Shown: positions 25,543 to 34,277, counted from the stretch's first letter. The stretch is 64,000 nt of DNA from Embleya scabrispora (GCF_002024165.1 NZ_MWQN01000001.1:6262001-6326000); one strand, 5' to 3'. A program made the numbers and translations. The notes: generated by a model not told the origin, from the sequence alone.

Positions 25543-25922
25543 TGCCCGACGACTACGACGCCCTGGAGGCGCAGGCCGTCGACGAGCCGGCGTTCTCGAA
25601 CTCCGACGAGGGCTACGCCTGGATCGATGCGAACTGCGCGATCTGCGTGCACGAACTTCCCCCACGCGAGCGCCGAGACGGCGACGGCTGCCCCCTGATC
25701 CTCATCGCCTTGCTCGGCAAGCGGCCCCGACAGTGGTCCGACGGGCCACGCACGCCCGAGGGCCGCTACGCCATGGCGACGCAGTACGTGTGCAGCGAAC
25801 AGCGCGACGAGCCTGCGGCGGACGAGCTGCGCCCGGTCCCGGTGATGGCCGGCCAGGGAGAACTTCTGCCTTGCGAGTCCGCAGCGCCGCGCCGTCCGGT
25901 CCGGGACGGAGGTTCGTCGTGA
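25539..25922 (+). CDS. Hypothetical protein (127 aa)
   Basis: ATGATG start overlapping the upstream stop. An acidic N-terminus and three Cys (ANCAICVHE and DGCPL) suggest a metal site. It happens to share the reading frame of the SSB core, which makes the unshifted ssb frame appear to end here. Function unknown. Confidence 0.6.
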   Translation: MMPDDYDALEAQAVDEPAFSNSDEGYAWIDANCAICVHELPPRERRDGDGCPLILIALLGKRPRQWSDGPRTPEGRYAMATQYVCSEQRDEPAADELRPVPVMAGQGELLPCESAAPRRPVRDGGSS

Positions 25923-26137
25923 GCCTGCTCGTGTACGCCGTGGAAGCCGGACCCGATTCGACCTCGGTTGGTGACGACCTCGTCCACGCGTTCTGCTGCG
26001 ATCCGGACCTCGGCCTGTGCGGCGAGGACCTGAGTGGTACGTCCTGGGCCGCGGACGACGACATCGATTGCGTTGTGTGCGCCGACCTGGAGGAGGCGGG
26101 GTGGCCGTGCGATCCGGACTGCCCGAGGGTGTCGTGA
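25919..26137 (+). CDS. Small Cys-rich acidic protein (72 aa)
   Basis: GTG coupled start. Eight Cys in the product ([26 protein letters not shown]) suggest zinc binding. It overlaps the next GTG by 4 bases. Function unknown. Confidence 0.55.
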   Translation: MSLLVYAVEAGPDSTSVGDDLVHAFCCDPDLGLCGEDLSGTSWAADDDIDCVVCADLEEAGWPCDPDCPRVS

Positions 26138-26895
26138 CGCCGGGCCGGGACCTCGGCGCAGTACGTGTGATCGTGATGGGAGGCCGCGACTACGAGGAAT
26201 GCGACGTCGTGATCCGCGGCCTCGTGCGCCTGCGATACGCCCATCCCGGGGCGACGTTGGTGGTCGTACAGGGGGAGTGTCCCACCGGGGCGGACCGTTG
26301 CGCCCGCACGTTCGTGACGCAGGCCCGCGCACGGTTCGGCTGGGACGTGGAAGGTGATCCGTTCCCGGCGGACTGGGACTCGTGCGGCGACGACTGCCCG
26401 ACGCGACCGCATCGGGTGCGCCGCCACCCCCGGGACGTCGTGCACCCGGGTGTGCTCCCCACGTACTGCCCGGGGGCCGGGCCGCGAAGGAACGCGCTGA
26501 TGGTCGCGGCCGGCGCCGACATTGCACACGCCTACCCCACGGCGAGGTCGCGCGGGACCTACAACTGCATGCGTCTCGCGAGCGCGGCGGGCATCCGGGT
26601 GGAGAAGTTCGCGGGGCCCGGCGGTGACCGCCGTCCTGATCCTGGCCGTCGTCTACGCGCTGGGCCTGTGCGGCCAGGTCGCGCTGGTGGTGTGGCTGCT
26701 GCGTACCGACGTGTGGTTCGGCACGATGGCGCGGATCAATCCCCGGGGCGTCGCGTTGGCCGGGGCGGTGTGGGCCGTGGCGTGGCCGGCCGTGGTGATC
26801 GCAGTCGTGCTGATTCGCTGGGCCGAGTCCAGGTCCTGAGCCCTGGAGCCGGCGGCACGCGGAACCTCCGCCAAAATAACTGCCAAAAAACATGA
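26134..26895 (+). CDS. YspA/SLOG-type (DUF2493-like) protein with odd C-terminal extension
   Basis: GTG at 26134 overlaps the upstream stop. VRVIVMGGRDYEECDVVIRG, then LVVVQGECPTGADRCARTF, and PGAGPRRNALMVAAGADIAH show the Rossmann-like SLOG/YspA core that binds nucleotide-type ligands. The recognisable domain ends near RVEKFAGPGG (about base 26622). The following 90 codons overlap the next gene in another frame and look like a shadow (Arg/Gly-rich), so the original stop was probably lost by a small indel near the GGGGCCC stretch. Confidence 0.6.
   Translation: MTPGRDLGAVRVIVMGGRDYEECDVVIRGLVRLRYAHPGATLVVVQGECPTGADRCARTFVTQARARFGWDVEGDPFPADWDSCGDDCPTRPHRVRRHPRDVVHPGVLPTYCPGAGPRRNALMVAAGADIAHAYPTARSRGTYNCMRLASAAGIRVEKFAGPGGDRRPDPGRRLRAGPVRPGRAGGVAAAYRRVVRHDGADQSPGRRVGRGGVGRGVAGRGDRSRADSLGRVQVLSPGAGGTRNLRQNNCQKT
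26624..26839 (+). CDS. Small two-helix membrane protein (71 aa)
   Basis: GTG start in a GGTGA context. Two hydrophobic segments (residues 2-22 and about 43-64) separated by a short charged loop, with a basic C-terminus. Overlapped by the extension of the previous frame; the hydrophobic pattern makes this frame the credible one. Confidence 0.6.
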   Translation: MTAVLILAVVYALGLCGQVALVVWLLRTDVWFGTMARINPRGVALAGAVWAVAWPAVVIAVVLIRWAESRS

Positions 26896-26903
26896 CCAAA
26901 TAC

Positions 26904-26933
26904 TTGTGGTGGGCAGCCCTGTGACTCTCTAAT
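26904..26933 (+). promoter_or_regulatory. Candidate promoter of the RNA-metabolism operon
   Basis: In the gap 26896-27077 an AT-richer stretch contains TTGTGG (26904-26909), an 18-base spacer and TCTAAT (26928-26933), roughly a sigma70-like pair. The first downstream gene starts at 27078. The match is weak and unsupported by other data. Confidence 0.3.
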
Positions 26934-27077
26934 GGTGGAGCGAGCAGAACAGGCCGACGGCCGGACGCGTGCCGGCCGCCCGCCCTTCACGCCACGAGAT
27001 CCCTCGCCGCCGAACTCCGCGCCCCATGCCCGGGTTTCGTCGTGCCCGCCACCGGAGTCCTCCTCGATGGGAACCCC

Positions 27078-27713
27078 ATGAGCAACCCGCCCACCCGTCA
27101 CATCCTCGTCGTTCTCGACCGATCCGGCTCCATGGAGAACGTCCGCACCGACACCGAGGGCGGCCTGCGGGCATTCCTCGCCGAGCAGGCCGCGTCGCCC
27201 AGTACCGATGTCGTGACTCTCGTCCAGTTCGACTGCGAGATCGAGACGGTGTTCTCGGTCGTTCCCTTGGCGAACGTGCCGGAATTCCGCCTCGCGCCCC
27301 GATCCTCGACCGCGCTCCTGGATGCGATCGGCACGACCATCAACGGGGAGTCGGCACGCGTTGCCGCACTGGCCGAGGCGGACCGCCCGGACGAGACCGT
27401 GGTCGTCATCCTCACCGACGGTGCGGAGAACGCCTCCCGGGAGTACACCCTGACGCAGATCGAGAAGCTGATCGGGGAACGCCGCGACGAGGGCTGGGTG
27501 TTCGTGTTTCTCGGTGCCGATCAGGACGCGTTCGCGGTGTCCGGCCGCATGGGCATCGACCGGGACACCACCCTCAGCTATTCCGGCCGCAAGACGACGG
27601 GCTCCATGCGGACCGCCGGGACGATGATCTCCCGGGGCAGCGGAGGCGGCTCCTACACGTTCACCGACGACGAGCGCGCACAGACGATGCCGGAAAGCGA
27701 ATCCGACCGGTGA
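27078..27713 (+). CDS. von Willebrand factor A domain protein (211 aa)
   Basis: HILVVLDRSGSM gives the MIDAS D-x-S-x-S site, followed by ALLDAIGTTI (the conserved Thr region) and VVVILTDGAEN (the distal Asp). The fold is a complete vWA domain filling most of the protein; a Gly/Ser-rich tail follows. vWA domains bind partners through a metal ion. First gene of the operon that also encodes exoribonuclease and RNA ligases. The ATG at 27078 was chosen over an upstream start lacking homology. Confidence 0.85.
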   Translation: MSNPPTRHILVVLDRSGSMENVRTDTEGGLRAFLAEQAASPSTDVVTLVQFDCEIETVFSVVPLANVPEFRLAPRSSTALLDAIGTTINGESARVAALAEADRPDETVVVILTDGAENASREYTLTQIEKLIGERRDEGWVFVFLGADQDAFAVSGRMGIDRDTTLSYSGRKTTGSMRTAGTMISRGSGGGSYTFTDDERAQTMPESESDR

Positions 27714-28276
27714 GCGCCGTCGACTACGACTTCGAGTTCCTCGAGGACGGCCACACGATCCGGCCGATCAGCATCGGCATGGCCGCAGACGACGGCCGCG
27801 AATACTACGCCGTCGTCCGCAACGAGGACACCATGTACGCGGCCGTCCGCCACCAGTGGCTCCGCGCGAACGTCGTTCCTCACCTGCCGTTTCGGCGCGC
27901 CGACGTGAACGAATGCCCGGACGCGTGGGATTGGGCCGACGACCACCCGGACATGCACCGGGTCAAGCCCGTCGAGACGATCGCGAACGAGGTTCGCATC
28001 TTCCTCCAGGCGACGCCGGATCTCCACTTGTGGGCCTGGTACGGGGCATACGACCACGTCGCCCTGGCGCAGCTGTTCGGGGCCATGGTCGAACTGCCCG
28101 CAGGCATCCCCATGTGGACGAACGACACCCGGCAGGAATGCGCCCGACTCCGCTTGGACCCCGACGATCTTCCACGGCAGCCGTCCGACGTCCACCACGC
28201 CCTTGCCGACGCCCGCCACAACCGTGCGCGGCGCGAGTTCCTGCGGCGCCACGCCGCCGCTCTCGGACGTGCGTGA
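27710..28276 (+). CDS. DEDD-type 3'-5' exoribonuclease (Rv2179c-like)
   Basis: 188 aa, GTG overlapping the vWA stop. VDYDFEFLEDGHTIRPISIG near the N-terminus supplies the D-x-E pair and the I-x-L/P-I-S-I-G signature of the Rv2179c-type RNase family. WAWYGAYDHVALAQLFG gives the third acidic residue, and PSDVHHALADARHNR the final H...D. Known members trim RNA 3' ends. Its place beside RNA ligases suggests preparation of ends for repair. Confidence 0.75.
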   Translation: MSAVDYDFEFLEDGHTIRPISIGMAADDGREYYAVVRNEDTMYAAVRHQWLRANVVPHLPFRRADVNECPDAWDWADDHPDMHRVKPVETIANEVRIFLQATPDLHLWAWYGAYDHVALAQLFGAMVELPAGIPMWTNDTRQECARLRLDPDDLPRQPSDVHHALADARHNRARREFLRRHAAALGRA

Positions 28277-28317
28277 CCACGCCGACCACCCGCCCCCATC
28301 GTCTCGGAGGCACCCGT

Positions 28318-28749
28318 ATGGCCATCGAAACGGCCACCACCCATGCCCGCATCCGCGACGCGCTCCTCGACGGCGCGGACTTGCACCATCTGAACGTGAC
28401 CGTGCGCGAGGTCGACGTCCTCGCAGCGATGGTCGATCTCGCCCTCAACGGCGGGAACGAGACGCGCGAAGGCCGCCTGCACGGTCGCGCCGTCGAGGTC
28501 CTGGCCGGTCTCGGCCGCGGCCTCTCCAACGCCGACATCGGCCGCGAGATGGGCCTGAACGAGGGGACCGTCCGCAAGTACGCCAGCGAGCTGTTCAAAA
28601 CGCTCGGCGCCTGCAACCGCGGCCAGGCCGTGGTGCTCGGCCTGGCTTCCGGAGACCTCGACCTCGCCGAGTTGGCCGAGGCCATCGCCCGGGACAACCT
28701 CGCCGCCGAACACAGCCGCGGCGCTTCTCTGCGCGCCAGCGCCGCCTGA
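28318..28749 (+). CDS. LuxR-type HTH regulator (143 aa)
   Basis: CTCGGAGGCACCCGT before the ATG gives an SD. The C-terminal half has a LuxR/GerE HTH (RAVEVLAGLGRGLSNADIGR, then EMGLNEGTVRKYASELFKTL). There is no receiver domain. Its HTH resembles that of the 16683 gene, so these are likely paralogues. It could regulate the surrounding RNA-repair operon. Confidence 0.75.
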   Translation: MAIETATTHARIRDALLDGADLHHLNVTVREVDVLAAMVDLALNGGNETREGRLHGRAVEVLAGLGRGLSNADIGREMGLNEGTVRKYASELFKTLGACNRGQAVVLGLASGDLDLAELAEAIARDNLAAEHSRGASLRASAA

Positions 28750-28788
28750 CGTCCCACTGGCCTGCCCACATCACACCCGGGAGATCCC

Positions 28789-29568
28789 ATGTTCTTCAGC
28801 AGCAGGAAAACCGCCGACCCGACTCCCGTCGTCCCCGCCGGCAGCCGGCCCGGTTCCGCCGCGCACTCCGGATCCGCCATCGACCTCACGAAGATCACCG
28901 CCACCGCACCCGCCCTCGTCGACCTGTACAAGAAGGCCGGCGTGTCGCTGAAGAAGCACGGCCTGGCGGGCGTTCGCGCGGCGGTGTACCTCGTCCTGGA
29001 CCACTCCGGCAGCATGTTCGACTACTACGCCGACGGCACCGTGCAGGCCCTCGCGGAGCGGGTACTGGCCGCCGCCGCGCACTTCGACGACGACGGCACC
29101 GTGCCCGTGGTCCTCTTCGAGTCCCGCGCCCACCGGCCCGAGCCGATCGTGCTCGGCTCCCACCAGGGCCGAATCGCCGAACTCGCCGCCGACTGCCCCT
29201 GGGGCGGCACCGACTACGCCTGCGCCATCGACGCCGTGGTCAAGCACTACAAGGCGTCCGGTGCCACCGATCCGGCGTTCGTGATCTTCCAGACCGACGG
29301 CGCACCCGCTTCGAGGCCCGACGCCGAGAGCGCGCTGCGTCACGCCTCGACGCTGCCGATCTTCTGGCAGTTCGTCGGCTTCGGCTCCGAAGGACAGTTC
29401 GACTTCCTGCGCCGCCTCGACACCCTCCGCAATCGCGCCGTGGACAACGCGGGCTTCTTCGCGGCCGGGCCGGACCCGCGCGCCATGTCCGACACGGAAC
29501 TCTACGACAAGCTCATGACCGAGTTCCCGCAGTGGCTGATCGACGCGCGCGCCGCAGGTGTCCTGTGA
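28789..29568 (+). CDS. TerF/TerY-like vWA protein (259 aa)
   Basis: VYLVLDHSGSMFDYYADG carries a D-x-S-x-S MIDAS, then WGGTDYACAIDAVV (Thr region) and AFVIFQTDGAPAS (Asp). This arrangement, with a preceding DLYKKAGVSLKKHGL helix, resembles the vWA modules of tellurium-resistance TerF/TerY-type proteins. Ter-type vWA proteins occur in stress and anti-phage gene neighbourhoods. ATG preceded by CGGGAGATCCC (SD). Confidence 0.75.
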   Translation: MFFSSRKTADPTPVVPAGSRPGSAAHSGSAIDLTKITATAPALVDLYKKAGVSLKKHGLAGVRAAVYLVLDHSGSMFDYYADGTVQALAERVLAAAAHFDDDGTVPVVLFESRAHRPEPIVLGSHQGRIAELAADCPWGGTDYACAIDAVVKHYKASGATDPAFVIFQTDGAPASRPDAESALRHASTLPIFWQFVGFGSEGQFDFLRRLDTLRNRAVDNAGFFAAGPDPRAMSDTELYDKLMTEFPQWLIDARAAGVL

Positions 29569-30092
29569 GGGATCCGGACACCCGCAATCCGCGACGTGGA
29601 CACCATGCGTGGAAGGCGATCGTCACCGGGGCCCTGCTGGGCTCGGCCGCACAGTTCCTTCCGGTTCACGTCCACCTGGTCTTCCTTGCGATCTCGTTGT
29701 GCCTGATGTTCGGCGGCATCCTTCGGTCGGGGTGGCACGACCGCGGCAACTGCGACATCTGCATCCGCCACGCCCCGGTGGACGGCGCCGTCGAAGCATA
29801 CGAACTGAGCCCGGTACTCGCTGTTTACCACCTGCTCCGAAAGCCTTGGTTCGTAGGTGCGTACATCACGTCCATACTCGCCGGGCTCATCGTCGTGGCG
29901 CTGTTCCAGGAATCCTGGGCGCGTTGGTTCTACCCAATGCCGCTGCTGTTCGTCGCGGCGACCGAAATCCTCGCGCGACTGCACGCCCCGGTCAGCCCAT
30001 GGTGCTTCCGCTGCCACCCGAACGGCGGCGGAGGCGGCGGCCACGACGACATCGTCGACGACCCCACCCCGGCGTCCCCCGTTTCCCGCTGA
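29565..30092 (+). CDS. Multi-pass membrane protein with CxxC pairs (175 aa)
   Basis: GTG coupled to the vWA gene. About four hydrophobic segments (near residues 17-34, 38-54, 93-112 and 120-135). CDIC lies between the second and third, and CFRC follows the last, so both pairs may face the cytoplasm and bind metal. Adjacent to the vWA gene, it could be a membrane anchor for a metal-dependent complex. No family recognised. Confidence 0.6.
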   Translation: MRDPDTRNPRRGHHAWKAIVTGALLGSAAQFLPVHVHLVFLAISLCLMFGGILRSGWHDRGNCDICIRHAPVDGAVEAYELSPVLAVYHLLRKPWFVGAYITSILAGLIVVALFQESWARWFYPMPLLFVAATEILARLHAPVSPWCFRCHPNGGGGGGHDDIVDDPTPASPVSR

Positions 30093-30111
30093 GCCTCCGA
30101 AGGGCCTTGCC

Positions 30112-31194
30112 TTGTCCACTCTCCGCGTCACCGCCGAACGGCTGACCATCCACCCCCACCCCAACGCCGACGCGCTGGAGCTGGCACAGGTGGGGCTCTA
30201 TCGCGCCGTCGTACCGAAGGGCACCTACACCACCGGCGACGCGGCGCTCTACATCCCCGAACAGGCCGTCGTTCCGGACCCGTTGATCGCGGAACTCGGA
30301 CTGACGGGACGCCTCGCGGGTCCCGATCACAACCGCGTCCGCGCGATCCGCCTGCGCGGCGAACTCTCCCAGGGCATCGTGTGCCGCCCCGCCTCCCTGG
30401 CCGGCGTCGACCTCGAGGCAGCCGCGGCGGCCGGCACCGACTTCGCCGAACGACTGGGGGTCACCAAGTGGGTGCCGCCGATCCCCGTCCACATGAGCGG
30501 CGACGTCGTTCCGGCGCCGGATCTCCTGCGATGGATCGAGATCGAGAACATCCGGCGCCACCCCGGCCTTTTCACCCCCGGCGAGCACGTGATCGCCACC
30601 GAGAAGATCCACGGAACCGCCTGCCTCTACACCCACGTGGCCGCGACGGGGGAGGGGTTCGTGTCCTCCAAGGGCTTCGGCTCCAAGTCCCTGGCACTGG
30701 TCCGCAACGACCACAACCTGTACTGGCGGACCGTCCTCGCCCACGGCGTACCCGAGGTCGCCGCCTGCATCGCGAAGACACTCGGAGCGGAGCGAGTGGG
30801 AATCTTCGGTGAGGTGTACGGCGCCGGCGTCCAGGACCTGGCCTACGGCGTCGACGCGAAACAGGCAACGCCCGGGTACGCCGTGTTCGACGTCGCCCTC
30901 GCCCACGCGGAGGGGCGGCAGTGGTTGAGCGCTCACGTCCTGCCCTCTCTGCTGCGATGGAACGGCGAACTCCCCGTGGTTCCGCGCCTGTACGACGGGC
31001 CCTACGACGAAGCCACCCTGCTGGGGCTCGCCGAGGGCACCGAGACGATCTCGGGGACGTCGGCGCACGTGCGCGAGGGCATCGTCGTGCGGCCCTACTA
31101 CGAGCGGCACAGCCCGATCCTCGGCGGCCGGGCCATCGGGAAGATCGTGTCCGAGGCGTACCTGACCCGCAAGGGCGGGACGGAATTCGAATGA
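30112..31194 (+). CDS. RNA ligase, Deinococcus DraRnl (Rnl5) type
   Basis: 360 aa from a TTG start at 30112 with GAAGGG upstream. The N-terminal domain (RVTAERLTIHPHPNADALEL and GDAALYIPEQAVVPDPLI) matches the OB-like domain of the DraRnl family. Nucleotidyltransferase motifs: I at ATEKIHGTA (Lys near 165), IIIa GEVYG near 233, IV EGIVVRP near 322, V GKIVSEAYL near 343. The enzyme adenylates 5'-phosphate and seals 3'-OH RNA ends in nicked duplexes. Confidence 0.85.
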   Translation: MSTLRVTAERLTIHPHPNADALELAQVGLYRAVVPKGTYTTGDAALYIPEQAVVPDPLIAELGLTGRLAGPDHNRVRAIRLRGELSQGIVCRPASLAGVDLEAAAAAGTDFAERLGVTKWVPPIPVHMSGDVVPAPDLLRWIEIENIRRHPGLFTPGEHVIATEKIHGTACLYTHVAATGEGFVSSKGFGSKSLALVRNDHNLYWRTVLAHGVPEVAACIAKTLGAERVGIFGEVYGAGVQDLAYGVDAKQATPGYAVFDVALAHAEGRQWLSAHVLPSLLRWNGELPVVPRLYDGPYDEATLLGLAEGTETISGTSAHVREGIVVRPYYERHSPILGGRAIGKIVSEAYLTRKGGTEFE

Positions 31195-31787
31195 GTGAGC
31201 CGGCGAAGCTCCATGCCGCCGTCCGCGAGGCGATCATCGCCACGGTCGGCGAACTCGCCCTGCCGATCACGGCCTACGACACCTCCTGCCTCGTCCAGGC
31301 CGTGACCACCGCGATCGGCCGCCACTACCGACCCCCGGCCGAGACGGCTACGCCCGCCCCGGGAAAGGCCACGGGCAAGGTTCTCGGGCCGATCCCGCAC
31401 GGCACCGCCGCAGGCTACGGCCGAGAGGCATACCGCAAGCTCCCCCACTGCGACCCGTGCCGCAAGGCCATGGCCGCCGCCCAGGCCGAACGGCGCACCC
31501 GGCCACCCGAGGAACGCACCGGCCGCAAGGCCACCATGACCCTCGCGGAGATCGTCGCCGAGCGCACCACCCCCGAGGACGACCACCTCGTATGGGCGGG
31601 CGGCCAGGTGCGGTGGCAGGGGGAGAGGCTGACCGGCGCCCAGGCGGCCTGGAGCGTCCACCGCTCCCGGCCTTACGTCGGTTACATCCGGCGGACGTGC
31701 AAACGGTCCGACTGTGTGGCGCACCTAGCCGATCGGCGGGATCGGGAATTCGAGGACGCCGTCATGGGGACCGTTCATGCCGACTGA
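31191..31787 (+). CDS. Hypothetical protein (198 aa)
   Basis: ATG overlapping the RNA ligase stop. The middle has PHGTAAGYGREAYRKLPHCD and PCRKAMAAAQAERR, a pattern typical of phage-like HNH-adjacent or zinc-binding segments. The C-terminal third (DDHLVWAGGQVRWQGERLTG, then RSRPYVGYIRRTCKRSDCVA) resembles the beta-strand/CxxxxC part of phage HNH-associated proteins. No complete HNH motif visible. Function unknown. Confidence 0.5.
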   Translation: MSEPAKLHAAVREAIIATVGELALPITAYDTSCLVQAVTTAIGRHYRPPAETATPAPGKATGKVLGPIPHGTAAGYGREAYRKLPHCDPCRKAMAAAQAERRTRPPEERTGRKATMTLAEIVAERTTPEDDHLVWAGGQVRWQGERLTGAQAAWSVHRSRPYVGYIRRTCKRSDCVAHLADRRDREFEDAVMGTVHAD

Positions 31788-31974
31788 TCCGACAGCCGAA
31801 CTCAGGCAGGCCGCCCTTGAACTCGGCGCCGACGAACCCGTGGCACTCGCGATCGCGGCGTGGCTCGAAGGCGTGGCGGAACGCATGGGCGCGGGCGGCT
31901 GGGTCCTCCCGCCCGAACGCACCCACGCGCTCAAGATCGCCCGCGCCGTACTGCGCCGTTCCACTGCCTCCTGA
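31777..31974 (+). CDS. Small helical protein (65 aa)
   Basis: ATG overlaps the end of the previous gene by 11 bases. Helical with conserved-looking ALKIARAVLRR at the C-terminus. A hairpin follows the stop. Function unknown. Confidence 0.5.
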   Translation: MPTDPTAELRQAALELGADEPVALAIAAWLEGVAERMGAGGWVLPPERTHALKIARAVLRRSTAS

Positions 31975-31982
31975 CGCAACGG

Positions 31983-32009
31983 GGCCCGCCTCACTGGGGG
32001 AGACGGGCC
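31983..32009. terminator. Hairpin terminator-like element
   Basis: GGCCCGCCTC and GAGACGGGCC pair (one mismatch) with a short loop. Located 9 bases after a stop; no U-tract. It would separate the first RNA ligase part from the Thg1-Rnl1-Pnkp part unless it is only a processing or stability signal. Confidence 0.45.
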
Positions 32010-32060
32010 GCAACCACGTTACCCCGACTGCCGATCCCTTTGTCCCCTTTGGAGAAACCC

Positions 32061-32234
32061 GTGCTGCGCTTCGCACTCGGCGCCCTGGCCGGCACCCTGA
32101 CCGGCGCCATCGTCGTCCACGTCACCGACCGCCCCGCCCTCGCCGTCCTGGTGGGCCTCGGTGTGGCCTGCGTGATCTGGGCCTGGCGTCTGGTGATCGA
32201 CGCGATCGACGAGGTCCTGGACGTGCTGACGTGA
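32061..32234 (+). CDS. Small two-helix membrane protein (57 aa)
   Basis: GTG at 32061 with GGAGAAACCC upstream. Two hydrophobic segments (about residues 3-18 and 26-43). It overlaps the Thg1-like gene by GTGA, so it is translationally coupled to it. Function unknown. Confidence 0.55.
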   Translation: MLRFALGALAGTLTGAIVVHVTDRPALAVLVGLGVACVIWAWRLVIDAIDEVLDVLT

Positions 32235-33049
32235 GCGACAGCACCGCCCTGGGCGACCGCATGAAACGCCACGAGCAGGCCACCCGCACCGTCCTGCCGG
32301 CCCGCACATACACGGTGATCCGCGTCGACGGCCGCAGCTTCCACACCTACCTGCGTGGATGCACCAAACCGTTCGACGAGCGGTTCATGGCCGACATGGA
32401 CCTCGTCGCCGAGGCCCTGTGCGCGGAGATCTCCGGCACGGTTCTCGCCTACACGCAATCCGACGAAGTCTCGGTCCTGTGCACCGACTTCCAGGCGGCG
32501 GGCACGCAGCCCTGGTTCGGCGGAGTCGTCGCCAAGCAGACCTCCATCGCCGCCTCGGTGGCCACCGCCGCCCTCAACGCCGCCCGCCCCGGCAAACGAG
32601 CCCTCTTCGACGCCCGCGTGTTCACCCTGCCGAACCCGATCGAAGTCGCGAACTACCTGATCTGGCGCCAGCGCGACGCCGTCCGCAACAGCATCTCCAT
32701 GGCAGCCCAGGCCCACATCCCGCACAAACAACTCCACGGCGTCAACGCCAACCGCATGCAGGAAATTCTGTGGTCGAGGCACGGCATCAACTGGAACGAC
32801 TACCCCGACGGGGCCAAACGCGGCCGGCTGACCCGCCGCCACACGGGCGAACGCGAAGTCACCTGGACACACCGGCACACCGGCGAGACGCACACCGAGA
32901 CCGCGCTGCGTTCCCGGTGGGAGACCGCCGCCGCGCCGCACTTCACCACCGAGGCGGGCGGCTTCCTCGCCGAGGCCATCCCGCCCATTCCCCGGCTGAA
33001 CACCGATCAGGAGACCTCGCCGGACGACCGACCCAAGGAGAATCCGTGA
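32231..33049 (+). CDS. Thg1-like protein (tRNA-His guanylyltransferase family, 3'-5' RNA polymerase)
   Basis: 272 aa, GTG start. LGDRMKRHEQATRTVLPART followed by VIRVDGRSFHTYLRG (metal-binding Asp near 33) and VLAYTQSDEVSVL (second carboxylates near 77) are Thg1 hallmarks; WFGGVVAKQTSIAASVATAA follows as in the family. Bacterial Thg1-like proteins add nucleotides in the 3'-5' direction to repair truncated tRNA 5' ends. In this operon it is followed by an Rnl1-like ligase and Pnkp. Confidence 0.9.
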   Translation: MSDSTALGDRMKRHEQATRTVLPARTYTVIRVDGRSFHTYLRGCTKPFDERFMADMDLVAEALCAEISGTVLAYTQSDEVSVLCTDFQAAGTQPWFGGVVAKQTSIAASVATAALNAARPGKRALFDARVFTLPNPIEVANYLIWRQRDAVRNSISMAAQAHIPHKQLHGVNANRMQEILWSRHGINWNDYPDGAKRGRLTRRHTGEREVTWTHRHTGETHTETALRSRWETAAAPHFTTEAGGFLAEAIPPIPRLNTDQETSPDDRPKENP

Positions 33050-34272
33050 CGTCCCTCCACGGCGACGGGTTCCGGGCCGAAACACCACCGGCCCGCTACG
33101 ACGCCGGACCACCGGAAGGATGGTGGTACGGAACACGCTCCGTCCGAGGACCGCTGTGCCTGGCCGACCTGTTCCCGCTCGCGGACCTCGAAGCCGAGAT
33201 CGCGAGCGGCCACGTCACCCGCAAGCGACACCCCGAACTCCCGCTGTCCATCCACACCTACGCCCCCGCGTGCCAGTACGAGAACCACTGGAACCCGGTC
33301 ACGATGCGCTGCCGCGGGCTGGTAGCCGACGACAACGGGAGGATCGTTGCGCTGCCGTTCCCGAAGATCTTCCTGGCGTCCATGCACACCCAGGGCCACC
33401 CCTTCGCCCCGCCACTTCCCGCAGGGGCGCCGTTCGAGGTCTACGACAAGGTCGACGGCTCCCTCGGAATCGTGTTCCACTACGGCGGGCGCTGGCACGC
33501 CGCGACGAAGGGCTCGTTCTCCTCGGCGCAGGCCCTGTGGGCCCAGGCCCGCATCGACACGTCCGACACGGGGGACCTCGATCCCGCGGTGACGTACCTC
33601 GCCGAGATCGTCCACCCCGGAAACCGAATCGTCGTCGACTACGGCGAGTCCAAAGACCTCGTGCTGCTGGGCGCGTATCGCCCGTTCGACGGCACAGAAG
33701 TCGAACTTCGGGAAGTCGCACCGCACTGGTCGCGGATCGGCTCGGTCGTGCGCTCCTGGGGCAGCAGACAGTCCTTCGCCGCCCTTGACGGCCTGGAGGG
33801 GCTGGCCGCTGTGAACCACTCGATGGACGGCCGCCCCGTCTCGGGACTCGCAGCCGAGGGCTACGTCGTCCGCTTCGCGTCCGGACTCCGCGCGAAGATC
33901 AAATACGCGGACTACCTGACCCTGCACAAGCTCTACACCGGCACCAGCGAACGCACCGTATGGGAAGCCCTGGCCTCCGGCCGCGACATCGGCGAACTCT
34001 TCGACCGCATCCCCGACGAATTCCGCGACTGGGTCGACGACGTGGCGAACCGACTGACCGCCAGGGCCGACGCGTGGATCGCCAACGCCGTCGCGGCCCA
34101 CAAGGCCATCGGCACCTGCCCCGACCGTCGCACATTCGCCGAACGCGCCAAGGACTCGCCGTACCGCGCCGCGCTGTTCATGCTCCTCGACGGCCGCGAC
34201 ATCCGCCCACTCGCCTGGAAGCAGGTCCGCCCCGCCGGCCCCACCGCATTCACGACCTCGGACCAGGAGTGA
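33046..34272 (+). CDS. T4 Rnl1-like RNA ligase
   Basis: 408 aa, GTG overlapping the Thg1 stop. Motif I FEVYDKVDGSLGI (adenylated Lys near 135) is preceded by the conserved Arg-Gly in MRCRGLVAD. Motif IIIa YLAEIVHPGNRIVVDYG is near 185, motif IV EGYVVRF near 271, motif V AKIKYADYLTLHKLYTG near 284. A helical C-terminal domain follows, as in Rnl1. T4 Rnl1 seals tRNA cut in the anticodon loop by PrrC, working with Pnkp; Pnkp is the next gene here. Confidence 0.88.
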   Translation: MTSLHGDGFRAETPPARYDAGPPEGWWYGTRSVRGPLCLADLFPLADLEAEIASGHVTRKRHPELPLSIHTYAPACQYENHWNPVTMRCRGLVADDNGRIVALPFPKIFLASMHTQGHPFAPPLPAGAPFEVYDKVDGSLGIVFHYGGRWHAATKGSFSSAQALWAQARIDTSDTGDLDPAVTYLAEIVHPGNRIVVDYGESKDLVLLGAYRPFDGTEVELREVAPHWSRIGSVVRSWGSRQSFAALDGLEGLAAVNHSMDGRPVSGLAAEGYVVRFASGLRAKIKYADYLTLHKLYTGTSERTVWEALASGRDIGELFDRIPDEFRDWVDDVANRLTARADAWIANAVAAHKAIGTCPDRRTFAERAKDSPYRAALFMLLDGRDIRPLAWKQVRPAGPTAFTTSDQE

Positions 34273-34277
34273 CCACC

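Noticed and set aside
24579-25922. A single 447-aa protein continuing from the SSB core
   Set aside because: The frame leaves the SSB linker, crosses another credible gene out of frame (25198-25542) and joins a third gene by chance. The acidic SSB tip in the -1 frame shows where the real protein should end.
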